Below, piece by piece: positions 8,521 through 18,914 of a stretch of 30,000 bases of DNA (its first letter is position 1; every line of letters starts with the position of its first letter). A model generated the notes under the pieces. It was given only the letters and a program-made list of their open reading frames with translations. It did not search any database and was not told the DNA's origin. Position numbers and translations under genes: made by a program. The DNA is from Actinidia chinensis. Taxonomy: Eukaryota; Streptophyta; Magnoliopsida; Ericales; Actinidiaceae. The stretch is from contig CM018913.1 of assembly GCA_009663005.1 (NCBI GenBank), forward strand, positions 20,071,628 to 20,101,627, read 5' to 3'.

Positions 8521-11520
8521 TGTGGTGGTGGTGGAAAAGTTGGCGGTGTTAATGGCAATGGTGGTGGTAGAGGTGGTGAAGGTGGAGGTGGTACTAGTTG
8601 TGGTGGAGGAGGAAGTGGAGGAGCTGAAGGTGGTGGTGGTGGTGGAAGTGGTGGAGAAGGTTGCGAAGGTGGAGGTGGAAGTGGTGGAGGAGGCAGTAGT
8701 GGTGGTGGTGGTGGTGGTGGTGGTGGTGTTAGAGGTGGTGCTGGTGATGGAAGAGGTAGAGGTGAAGGTGAAAGAGGTGGTGGTGGTGGCGGTGGCAGTG
8801 ATGGAGGAGGCAGTGAAGGTGGAGGTGGTCATAGTGGAGATAGAGGTGGTGGTGGTGGCGGTAGATGAGGAGGCGATGGTGGTGGACGTAAAGGTAGTAG
8901 TAGTGGAGGAAATGATGGTGGTGGTGGTGAAGGTGAAGGTAATGCAGAAGGAGGTGGCGGTGGTGTCGGGGGAGGACGTGGTAGGTTTGGTGGAGGAGGC
9001 GATCGTGGTGGCAGTGGAGGAGGTGGTGTTTGAGTTAGAGGTGGTGGCGGTGGAAGTAGAGGAATAGGAGGAGACGGTGCTGTAGTAAAGGGGAAGGTGG
9101 TGGTGGATCAGGAGGTGAAGTTAGTGGAGGCAGTGGCGATCGTGGTGGCGATCGAAGTGGTGGAGGTGGAGGTGGAGGTGAAGGTAACGGTGGTGGAGTG
9201 GATGAGGTGGCAGTGATGGTGGTGGAGGTGGTGGATGAGACGGTGGAAGTGGTGGTTGGGAAGGGGGTAAAGAAGACTTGGCGGTGAGGTGGTGGCGAGG
9301 GGTTGAAGAGGAGGTATGGGGTGGCGTGGACGTGGTATAGAGGTGGTGGTTAGGGTAGAGGTGGTGGTGGTGGTGTGGTGTCGGTGGTGGTGGTGTGAGG
9401 AAGTTAGGGGGCGGCAATTGGTGTGATTGTGGTGGTTGTGGAGGGGTTGTGGTGGTGGAGGTAAGGTGGTTGTGAAAGTTGAGTGAATGTGGTTGGTGGA
9501 GGTAAGAGGTGTGGTGGGGGCTTGAAGTGGTGGTGGTGAAGGAGGCGATAGTGGTGGCGGTGGTAGAGGCGGTGGTGGTAGAGGTGGTGGAGGCGGTGGA
9601 AGTGGAGGTGGTCGTGGTCGTGGTCGTGCAAGAGGTGGTGGTGGCGATGGAGGTGGGGTGGCGGTGGAAGAGGTGGCGGTGGTGGCGGTGGTGGTAGCGG
9701 TGGTTGTTGTAGAGGTAGAGGTGGAGGTGGAGGAGATGGCGGTGGTGGTGGAGGCCGTGAAGGTGATGGTGGTGGAAGTGGTCGAGAAGGTTGCGGAGGT
9801 GGAGGTGGTGGAGGAGGCAGTAGTGGTGGTGGAGGTGTGCTGGAGGTGGTGCTGGTGATGGAAGAGGTGGAGGTGAAGGTGAAAGAGGTGGTGCTGGCAG
9901 TGGCGGTGGCAGTGGTGGCGGAGGCGGTGAAGGTGGAGGTGGAGGTGGTCGTAGTGGAGATAGAGGTGGTGGTGATGGCGGTAGAGGAGGAGGCGATGGT
10001 GGTGGAGGTAAAGGTAGTGGTAGTGGAGCAAGTGATGGTGGTGGTGGTGGAGGTGAAGGTAGTGCGAGAGGAGGTGGTGGTGGTGTCGAGGGAGGACGTG
10101 GTGGGTTTGGAGGAGGAGGCGATCGTGGTGGCGGTGGAGGTGGTGGTGTTTGAGATAGAGGTGGTGGTGGCAGTAGAGGAATAGGAGGAGACGGTGGTGG
10201 TGGATGAGGAGGTGGAGTTGGTGGAGGCGGCGGCGATCGTGGCAGCGATAGAAGTAGTGGAAATGAAGGTGAAGGTAACGGTGGCGGTGTTAGAGTAGGC
10301 GGCGATCATGGCGGCAATAGAGGTGGTAGAGGAGTCGGTGGTGGTTGTGGTTATGGCGGTGGTGGAGTGGAGGAGGTGGCGGTGATGGTGGTGGAGGTGG
10401 TGAATGGGACGGTGGAAGTGGTGGTGGGGAAGGGGGTAGGAGACGATGGCGGTGGAGGTGGTGGCGATGGACGTGGTGGTGGAGGTGGTGGTTAGGGTAG
10501 AGGTAGAGGTGGTGGTGGCGGTGGTGGTGGAAGTGGAGGAGGCGGCAGTGGTGGATGGTGGTGACTGTGGTGGTGGTGGTGGAGGAGGTGGTGCTGGTGG
10601 AGGTTATGGCGGTGGTGAAGTGGAGGAGGTGGAGGTGAAGGTGGTGGTGGTGGTGGTGGTGGTAGTGGTGGAGGTGGAGGTGAAGGTGGTAGTAGAGGAG
10701 GACGTGGCGATGGTAGTGGTTGAGAAGGAGGTGATCGTGCTGGCGATAGAGGTGGAGGTGGTCGAGGAGGTGGTGGTGGTGGTGGTGGAGATGGAGGTGG
10801 TGGTGGTGGCGGTAGAGGAATAGGAGGAGACGGTGGTGGTGGTGAAGGGAAAGGTGGTGGTGGATGAGAAGGTGGAGGTGGAGGTGTCGATCGTGGCGGC
10901 GATAGAGGTGGTGGAGGTATAGGTGGCAGTAGCGGTGGTGGAGGCGGCGATCGTGGAGGTGATAGAGTTGGTGGAGGAGTCGGTAGTGGTTGTGGTTATG
11001 GCAGTGGTTGAGTGGAGGAGGTGGCGGTGGCGGTGGCGGTGGTGTGAAGGAAAAGGCAGAGGTGGAGGTGGAGGTGGAGGTGGTGGTGGTGGTGGTGAAG
11101 GAGGCGATAGTGGTGGCAGTGGTAGAGGTGGTGGAGGCGATGGAAGTGGATGTGGTCGTGGTCGTGGTCGTGCAAGAGGTGGTGGTGGCGATGGAGGTGG
11201 GGTGGTGGTGGAAGAGGTGGAGGTGGTAGTGGTGGAAGAGGTGGTAGCAGTGGTGGAGGTGGAGGTGGTGGTAGTGGAAGTGGTGGTGGAGGACGTGGCG
11301 GCGGTGGAATAGGTGGTGGAGGTGTTGGAGGAGGTAGCAGTGGTGGAGGAGGCGGTAGTGGCGGTGAAGGTGGTGGTGGGTGGAGGTGGAGGTGGCAGTT
11401 GTTGGTGGAGGTGGAGGAGGTGGCGGTGAGGTGGAGGAGGTGGCGGTGGTGGAGGAGGAAGGTGTGGAGAAGGTAGCAGTGGTGGAGGAGGCGATGGTGG
11501 TGGTGAAGGTGGAGGTGGAC
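8521..11520 (+). repeat. GGT/GGA triplet-rich array, third segment
   Basis: This G-rich triplet repeat carries further copies of the longer units. The AGAGGAATAGGAGGAGACGG marker appears at about 9058, 10176 and 10813. The 9058 copy lies about 1,970 bp from the 7088 copy, matching the spacing of the composite units. A second internal family marked by GTGGTCGTGGTCGTGGTCGT, followed by GCAAGAGGTGGTGG, occurs near 9611 and 11152. The array ends sharply near 11520 (CGCGATAGAGAGAGATGGAA), after which base composition becomes ordinary. No coding gene is supported. Confidence 0.9.
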
Positions 11521-14500
11521 GCGATAGAGAGAGATGGAAATTAATTGGTCCCAAGAATTGTATTCAACAACCATTACATATGGTAATGAATAGATGCTCT
11601 TAAGTACGGTATGAACAACAAGAACTATCCATACCTTCAATGATATGCAAACCAATGAAGAGCCGTCCATCCCAATTTTGTCCCATAATCCCGTTAAAAA
11701 AGCAAACCAGTCAATGGGCATACAGCGTTTGATTGCATACACGGATTACACCTGCAGCTCCGATTCCGGAACCAGTTCACTTGCCTAACCAGAGGTCAAC
11801 ACAGAGCCTGAAAGGGGGCGTTTATTTGCAAAGCTTAGAAACTTCTAAACGGAAGGAATTTTGTGTAAGTAATTTTTTGGTTGATGAGATGGTGCCCTGC
11901 AAAGAACATTGCAAAATTATGCTGCGTTATGGAAAAAAGAAACAAAAGTGACTTAGGTTTGACAAGAGCCAATGGCACAAGCATCACAGTGGCAAGTTTT
12001 ACTGGAAAGGTTCTACATTATGCACATGGATGCACAGTTCATGATAGACAGCAAGACTACTCATGCAAAACAGCATCATAATAGGTGTCTTTCTTGTAAT
12101 AGCCAGATGCAGTGACAGTTATCGAATTTGAAGACCACTCAATAATTAAACAAGTTACGGAGCAATACACGTTAAACTTGAATCTCAAATCCAAGCATGT
12201 GGACAGCTATAATGCCTCTGGATTTAAGTCAGAAAAAGGTAAATTCGGCCTCACTATATTAACATGAACTCATAACGATCAGACTCTTCTAGTATTGGAA
12301 CTTGTCGTACCTCTTTGTTTTTTCATGCATAAAAGAGGGTGTCAGTCGAAAGCTACTTGTTCCTGGAAACCATCAAGAAGGCGGCTGCAGAGAGAAAACT
12401 CATTAAGTGGCATCCTTAAAAGTTAACAAGTTGATATATTCTCCCCCTTTTTTTTTTTTTCCTTTTTTTATTTTCTTTCCCTCTAGCAATCTTATATCAG
12501 GCCAATAAACTTTTTGTCTGCTTGGTATGCTGGCACTTAAATATGATTCTCATTTGTGGACGCAAACCATAGCTGACTCGGATGATTTTGTACTGTCATG
12601 AATTGTTACGTCAACAATGTGTGACAATAGATCAGACATGCCCCTAATAAAACTTCCAAAATTGTTCTTTTGTATAGTTTCTTGTCACCAGCTCCACTAG
12701 CTGCCCAAAGCACAGGCCATGCCCTCTTTTCAATAAGCAAAAGCCTCTGAAAATAGTTTCTCCAATCAATGATGATACTTAAGATGCAAAGTATTCTACC
12801 CTATGAGAATTTCTTTTCAATTTTCTAACCAGAAAAAGGTTTCCAGCATAGGTAGCTTATAAGTTCAACTCCATTTTCAGAGGATATAAGGAATAGCTTA
12901 ATATCATTATGCTATCTTTTTCATTACAACCATCAAATGCCTAATCTCTTCTGTGCCTCCAAGGAAAATGAGGATCCGCCACGATCTTATCCACCACGAT
13001 CCCCCACCTAAGACCTCATCTGCGTTCTACATTACCCAAATATCCAATTTATCGTTCTCTCTATCTCTCCACCTCTTCTATTCATTTATGTAGATCAAAA
13101 ACCCAAAACTAAACAAAAAATGACAAAAGACACAGACACCTTGGTGACGTTTCCTCTAATCAACAATTATAAAACCCCAAGCAATACGACAGAATCACCC
13201 AAGCCCCGTCGCCACTTGGACACCAATCACGACAATTTTATAAGGTATTTATGCACTGTTATATTTGCCTGCACTATGACATTTTTAAGATTATTGACAT
13301 CTCTCTCTCACCAGGTCCTTACCTTATCTGGAGGATGTGATGTTACAGATCCTACCAAACTATTGGCTGAGTACAACTGGAAATAGTATTGGCATTCTTC
13401 ATGTAATGCAATTTACGGGAATGGGGTTATAAATATAACTAACAATATAGTGTTGCGGCGTTAGTGAATAAAGAAAGTGACAGTGGTGGCCTGTGGGGCT
13501 CTTTAGAGAGAAATATGCCCATGGCGGGGTAAGTGTGGCAATGGTATGGCGTTGTATGGATGGGTGTAAGGTTATTAAATGGTATTTACCACAACCCCTT
13601 TTTTAAGAAAAAAAAAATAGAACTTTACCTAACAGATATGGAAGAAAGAAAAAAGAAAAGGTACCAACCTATTCCAAGGATTGTCAAATATGTTCCTTCG
13701 CCAATTTGGACATTGAGAATCATCCTTGGTCAGGGACCCAGCGTTCCAATGCCCTCTCCATGCTCAACATGACAGATGTGATATTTAGAAGAGTCTAGCA
13801 TGATGTCCTGCTGTTTCACACGTTGGAGATCACTTGTAGTACCATCTTATATATCTGAACCATAGATATAGGCACTTCGTTAACAAATACATGATGAAGG
13901 GAAAAATTACTACAAACAGCATATCTTAACAAGGTTTGGGTGTTGCAAACAGGAAATCATGCCTATTTCAATCAAAAATTCACGATTTTTTCATACCCAA
14001 TTTTTATATTCAAGGGCTTTTTCCATCTTTTCATTCTCAGTTAAGAACACATAGGATATTTACCACAATAAAATCAAATTCTAAGCTTATGGGTTTGTGG
14101 CAGATGACATTGACGTTAAAGTATAAGGTGACTGTGAAAGAAAAAGAGAAAAGAGAAAATTCTACCACCCAATCATATTACAGAATACAGATTACCTACA
14201 AGATAAGACTTCTCAAGAAAAAGGGCACCAAAAAAAAATCATGAGACACACACGAATATCAAATTATAAAAGCTTAAGAATACGCACAAATTAACAATTA
14301 ATGAATTTGTTGAACAAAGAGAAGACTCTTTTCATTTTCGTTTAAGAACATAGCACAAATTATTTACCCCATTTAAGAAGGTGGCCAGGCTTGTGGTTGT
14401 GGCAGCATCCATTGCTTTTCTTCACTGGAGCATTTGTTTGGGGCCTCTCAACCTTTCACTGAACCCAATTTAAATTTCATTGGGTATTAACCATACACTC

Positions 14501-14700
14501 AATTGAAGATTTCAAGAGTTTCATCTCTTCAACCCCCATGCTTCAAACTGTCTGGAATCTTTCTTTTTTTTTTCCTTCTCTGCCATCAAAAGCCCCATAA
14601 TTATCTATTGGAAGATTGGTTAGAATCACATACCAATTCACTTAAAGTTATTGAATAAAGTTTATGAGATCAGAAATTCAGTGAAGTTCAATTAAGTTAG
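11521..14700. other. Low-copy-looking DNA without a recognisable gene
   Basis: Base composition is ordinary for plant intergenic or intronic DNA. Short open stretches exist but none matches a family I know. On the + strand these include 11733-11951, 12099-12266 (55 codons open, no clear start), 13120-13386 and 13533-13772. On the - strand, 11600-11742 is open. Some possible - strand splice signals are visible, for example CCAGATAAG/GTAAGG near 13335 and TTGAAG/GTATGG near 11633. If the promoter-like stretch at about 14930 is real, this interval would be its transcribed region, but no continuous coding exon chain could be followed. A 14-T run lies near 12448-12461. I annotate no gene here. Confidence 0.5.
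13120..13386 (+). CDS. Possible small unrecognised protein, 88 codons
   Basis: An ATG follows an A-rich leader (CTAAACAAAAAATGACAAAA), a start context seen in plant genes. The frame stays open for 88 codons. Upstream, 12975-13010 has repeated CCACGAT and CTTATCCACC words, and 13050-13080 is CT-rich, so the surroundings are mildly promoter-like. Within the frame, residues about 43-62 are hydrophobic and could be a membrane segment or a translated intron: the DNA there also fits a GT...AG intron (ATAAG/GTATTT near 13243 to CACCAG/GTCC near 13316). I do not recognise the product. Chance is a realistic explanation. Confidence 0.15.
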   Translation: MTKDTDTLVTFPLINNYKTPSNTTESPKPRRHLDTNHDNFIRYLCTVIFACTMTFLRLLTSLSHQVLTLSGGCDVTDPTKLLAEYNWK

Positions 14701-14734
14701 AAATCACTACCCAATCGAAGATTCAAGGGCTCCC

Positions 14735-14945
14735 CTTCACCGTATATCAAATTTGATTCTGATATAGAGCAATGGTGGGAATAGACGACGGTGGACGAGA
14801 GAGAACGAACCGATCATCGATCCGATACATGGCGGCGAAGCTGTCGCATCAAAGCTCCAGCGATCCCCAGAAGCGAGAGCGAGAGCGAGACGATTTAGCA
14901 GCACAAAAATCGCTGGAGAGAGAGAGAGGAGCATATATAGAGCGA
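14735..14945 (-). promoter_or_regulatory. Putative leftward Pol II promoter and CT-rich leader
   Basis: Read on the - strand, a TATA-like CTCTATATATGC (about 14930-14941) is followed at once by a pyrimidine patch CTCCTCTCTCTCTCTCCAGC, the TATA plus Y-patch arrangement common in plant core promoters. Transcription would run left from about 14905. The leader then has ATGCGACAGC (short frame, 11 codons) and a GCCGCCATGTATCG start with good context but only 23 codons. A longer frame (14737-14934) has its ATG inside the TATA element, so it would not be within the transcript. No downstream coding exon is recognised, so the transcript could be a gene with distant exons, a decayed gene or a non-coding RNA. 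Confidence 0.3.
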
Positions 14946-15036
14946 GAGGGATTAGAGAGCTACGCCTCTTTAAGGTTTTTGAAATTGAAAGTTGTTATTA
15001 GCAAGGCTGAGACGGTTACTAACAGCTAAAAAAATT

Positions 15037-15151
15037 GACAGCCGTCGATTATAGAATTTAAAAAACTAACAAATAATTTGACAGCTGGATTATAGAATTT
15101 AAAAAACTAACAAATAATTTGACATTATAGAATTTAAAAAACTAATAATTT
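15037..15151. repeat. Three-copy AT-rich tandem repeat, 43/41/31 bp
   Basis: Units begin GACAGCCGTCGATTATAG (15037), GACAGCTGGATTATAG (15080) and GACATTATAG (15121). Each continues as AATTTAAAAAACTAA and closes with AATAATTT. The units shorten stepwise at the front by loss of bases after GACA, so this is tandem duplication with internal deletion. A fourth weak start (GATAGTTGTGGAATTT) follows. No coding content. Confidence 0.85.
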
Positions 15152-15159
15152 GATAGTTG

Positions 15160-16135
15160 TGGAATTTGAACACATGCCGTTCCAGAACAATGACTAACTA
15201 CTGAAAAAGTATAAATAATTTTAATGAAACGATAAAAAAGATCAATAAAAACAAAAAAAAAATCAAAAATCAAACCACTATACCAAACAATAATACCCTT
15301 AATTAACAAAATTTTACACGTTTTAGATAAACTAAATACTCACATGTACTTGCAATCTAAGGGCACAAGGTAACAACGATTTTTGCAATGGTTGAATAAT
15401 GCTCTCCTTACTTTCAGTTTGTCATTACAAGAAAGAAACATGATCTTAATTAATTTTTCAAAACTAAGACAAACCTTTTCTCCACTCTGTACTTTTTACT
15501 TTCGCTATTCACATTCCTAAAGGTGGCATGCAAACATTGTTGGGTGTGGACCTTTTCCCTCTTTAACATACTAAAATTGGGTTGGGCCAAGGTAAGGGGC
15601 AAGGAAAGGGGAGGGAGGATCAAGAATTGAGCCATATATTACCAATCCAATAAAATTACATGAGAGCAACAAAATTAAACTAAAGTGAAGATCTTCAAAT
15701 CTTTTCTCTTCTAGCAAATGGATCATTAGTTGTCGTGTTCCATTTGCCATAATATAACCAGCCCCCGTGCAAAGGCATGTCGGGCACATTACCTGAGAAA
15801 AAACCAAATTTAAAAAAATCAAATGTAAGTAGGATTAGATCTGTTATGCGTACTTTTTACTTAGGGGGCACTCATCATTGTTAGGGTGTAACCGTATAAG
15901 TCAGTTATACATGTAAGTCATTTGTGCCTAAAATGCAAGTTAATTCGGCCATTGGTATAACTCATCTACACATGAATGAGAATCAACTGTGCTGCCAGCC
16001 TGGTCATAATTGGCCATAACTTAGAGTATATAGTACAAATCAATTAATTTTAGTATAATCCAAAAATTATTAAAAAAAAACTCAAATATATAGTGTAAAT
16101 CAATTATAGTATAGTATGGTGAGTGTGGTCTACAC
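15160..16135. other. AT-rich intergenic stretch, no gene seen
   Basis: This stretch is mostly A/T-rich with no supportable gene. A short direct repeat pair is visible: AGTATATAGTACAAATCAATT near 16024 and ATATATAGTGTAAATCAATT near 16087. Two overlapping - strand frames at 15450-15635 and 15571-15822 show no recognisable domain and no codon structure that I would trust. Confidence 0.5.
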
Positions 16136-16553
16136 TAAGGCCCAGTTTGGATATTAATTTTTTTTATTCTTTTAGTCTATTAAATTTTGAGTTTTTTTAA
16201 TCCTTAGTGACTTATTTTTGCCACTTCATTAAAATTTTAAATTATTTCGGTTCCTCTTGACGAGAGGTGTTCGAAAATATGATTTTTTTACCTAATTCGA
16301 AAAAAAGTTTACTAAAGACGAAAAAACTATTTTTATCCCAAAAAAGTCATATAAAATAATTTTTCGTCTTTAATGATTTTTTGTTTTTAAATTAGATGAA
16401 TTTTTTCAATTTTTTGGACTCTCCTCGTCAAGGAAAATTAAAAAAGTATAAAACTTTAATCAAACGATAAAAAAAGTTCACTAAAGACAAAAAAAACTTA
16501 AAAACTAAGGAATCCAAAAAATATAAATAATGAATATCCCAAACTAGGCCTAA
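16136..16553. mobile_element. Fold-back Tourist-like MITE with TAA target duplication
   Basis: The element body is 16139-16550 (412 bp). The left end is GGCCCAGTTTGGATATTAAT. The reverse complement of the right end is GGCCTAGTTTGGGATATTCA, so these are terminal inverted repeats. TAA flanks both sides (16136-16138 and 16551-16553), fitting the PIF/Harbinger (Tourist) group. The inverted similarity continues inward: CTTGACGAGAGG near 16257 pairs with CCTCGTCAAGG near 16424, and TTCACTAAAGACAAAAAA near 16469 pairs with TTCGTCTTTAATGA near 16364 or TCCTTAGTGA near 16201. The element could therefore fold into one long hairpin. No transposase. Confidence 0.82.
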
Positions 16554-18540
16554 GAATGAATTGATCCAAAAATATATTTTTAGGTAAACTTTTGGGTAAT
16601 TATTTGGATTATTTAATATTTTTTTGTATTTACTTTTATGGAGATAGGTCCCTCCTGTAAATACATCAATTTGGAAGGAGAGATGTGATTGTTGAACGTG
16701 AGAAGAGGAAGGGCAGTTCAGTCTTGTTATTTCTGTGATATGAAAACAAACCTTATGGTACTTTTGATAATTAGATTAATGAGACCACTAAAGTGATATA
16801 ATTGTCCTAATTTCCAACTGTCTAGATATTCTCCCTAAAAAATGTGTCCCCCTCTCAAGGAAGCCATAGACCCTCGCCTAAATTTCCAATTCTTCTGCAT
16901 CCAAATACTTTTCTAGTGCAGGGCCAAGGAACTTTAGGATCGTTGAAGTGAATAAAAATAATGGTGAAAAATTTTTGGAAAAGAAATATAGAACGCGAAC
17001 GAAAAGACAAAATTTTCAAGACAGATGGCTCAGATGACGAAGAAGAAAGAAGGTAAATTTTTGTCGTACAATCAATCTAAGCTAGATTTTTAATTTTCAT
17101 TGTTTCCTAAATTCATCTACAATCTAAAATTAGATTTTTTAATTTCCCGAGCGTAGGCCATGGTATGACCTTAATATAAATAATATTATGTTTAAGGGTT
17201 AATTAGTTTTTTTACCCTCATCAACTTATTTTTCGTGTCTATTGAATTCATTCATCAAAGGTGCTTATGATGTACTATATACAAAAACACAGAGCCTGAA
17301 GAGGCTCTTCAAACCCTCTCTGAGTATAAAAGGCTTTTACAACAACCCTATCGCAAATATCTAAAGGTTAAGATTTTAATTTTAATCCATACAAAATCTT
17401 TATCCATCAAAACGATGACAATTTCTCTCCCGCCTACATTCCTCCTCCCTCGACTCCTCTCCAACTTTGAAATTCAAATCCTTGCGAAAAACCCATACCA
17501 TGCCAAACCAAGACAACACCAGGTCCAACCTCCAATGCTGTAAGGTTGCACATTTTTATATATAAAAATTTTGGACTTTGCTATAGGTGTGTTTTTGAGT
17601 TAAATTGAACAATCATGACTTGTGGGATTAAATTAAAGAAGAGAATAACATTTTAAATTGAAAGATGATATAATATAATTAGAAGTTGGAATGGCTGAGT
17701 GTAATTTTTTATAAACTATTTGACATCTGTCAAACATCTTCGCTTCGCGGCCGAAATGCTCCGAAAGAAATAACGTGGCACCGAAAGAAAGAAAAAATTA
17801 TAAATAAATAAATAAAATAATAAAATAATAAAATAAAAAATAATAATATTTTTATATATAAATATGACACTGTATCAAATGATATAAATAGGAGAGGAGA
17901 GGAGAAGAAGGCTGGATGAAGAGAAGAGGAAAAGAAAGAGAAGAAGAGAGAAGAGAAAGATAAATGAGAGAAAATTATATGGTGTGGTTAGTTCTTGAAT
18001 CATGAAAGATAGGGTTGCAGATCAACGGTGAGATGACGTTGGATCGAATGCAAAATTTTAGTATGACGATCATGGAAGCGATCTCATATCTGACGGTTGT
18101 CAAATTCTATTTTAGGTAAAATGGTGGGTAGTTTGTGGGTTTTACTTTGCGTTTGTTGGAATAGCTTATATAAAAGTTATTGAGAACATATTTTTTTTTT
18201 GTATTAAACTTCTTGAAATGGAAAAAAATTTAGTTTTGATTGAGCATAATTTTATTTTTATGCGAAAATTAAAAGATCGAAATGTTAGAAATTGTATTGA
18301 AATTATTTTATAATATCAGATTTATGCCAAATTTAATATTCATAAATACTTATGAAAATTATTTGACACTAATTACATTTGAAATGTCTCTTGAATGATT
18401 AGTTGTTTACATTGGAATGAATTGATTGCTAAAGGTTTTATGTATACTGTGCTGTGAATGAAAGTGTTGTTAAATAAAAAAGTTCAAAAAGACATGAACT
18501 GGTGTTTAGAAACTGGAATTTGGAATTGAGAATGAGCATT
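16554..18540. other. AT-rich intergenic DNA with simple-sequence tracts
   Basis: No gene is supported. Visible items are a small frame at 16961-17056 (31 codons, acidic end, possible GT donor at 17053), and a TATA-like GAGTATAAAAGGC at about 17320-17332 followed by an ATG at 17415 with 42 codons open. There is also an AAATAAATA/AATAAAATAATA microsatellite at about 17799-17860 and an 80-bp purine tract GGAGAGGAGAGGAGAAGAAG onward at about 17889-17975. The purine tract lies just after a TATAAATAGG motif (17884-17893), so it could be a GA-rich leader of an unseen transcript. None of these has a recognised product. Confidence 0.45.
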
Positions 18541-18610
18541 GTTTTAGGACTAAAACGCTAAAAATATACAGGAATTAGATGGCTTACATTAAGACCACAA
18601 AAATAAAGTA

Positions 18611-18914
18611 CTAGATGGCACGATACGGAAGGGAGAATGTCATAAGCCCACGATTGTGAAAGTCCGGAAAGTTGACAATAAAGTTATAGGATGGCAAAAT
18701 ACGGCAGGGAATGTCATAGCCCACGTGATGAAATGAAAGTCCAAAAAAATTGGACAAAAATGAAAGTCCTAGATGGTAATGATACGGAGGGGGAGGGAAT
18801 GTCATAGCCCACGGTGAAAGTCCGCGGGAAGTTGACAAAATAAAAGTCCTAAACGACAACGATTCACAGACGGGCATATCATATGCCTATGGTGAAAGTC
18901 CGGAAAGTTGACGG
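18611..18914. repeat. Four-copy tandem repeat, period about 75-83 bp
   Basis: Units start with CTAGATGG or a variant at 18611, about 18686, 18769 and 18849. Each contains GATACGGAGGG-like, GGGAATGTCATAGCCCACG-like and GGTGAAAGTCCGGAAAGTTG-like blocks in the same order. A weaker partial copy precedes at about 18545-18610. The GTGAAAGTCCGGAAAGTTGAC block is the best conserved. On the - strand an 88-codon frame crosses the repeat, but it has no family match and follows the repeat phase only by chance. Confidence 0.88.

Noticed and set aside
10996..11742. - strand frame beginning outside the array (MYAIKRCMPIDWFAFLTGLW...)
   Set aside because: The unique N-terminal part has no family match and the frame runs directly into triplet repeat. 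The only protein-like word in the area, an ankyrin-like GWTALHWFAYH at about 11650, is in a different frame and is followed at once by a stop.
12099..12266. 55-codon + strand open stretch with mixed hydrophilic sequence
   Set aside because: There is no ATG at its start, no recognised motif, and a run of this length without stops is expected by chance in a window this size.
16961..17056. 31-codon frame with acidic end (SDDEEE) and a possible splice donor
   Set aside because: It looks like a plausible exon edge, but no partner exon, promoter or homologous family could be identified.
17415..17543. 42-codon frame about 85 bp after a TATAAAAGG motif
   Set aside because: The product is unrecognised and the length is within chance; the TATA motif alone does not make a gene.
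18611..18877. 88-codon - strand frame
   Set aside because: It lies entirely on the tandem repeat, and the repeat units are not multiples of three bases, so the translation does not repeat as a coding tandem would.
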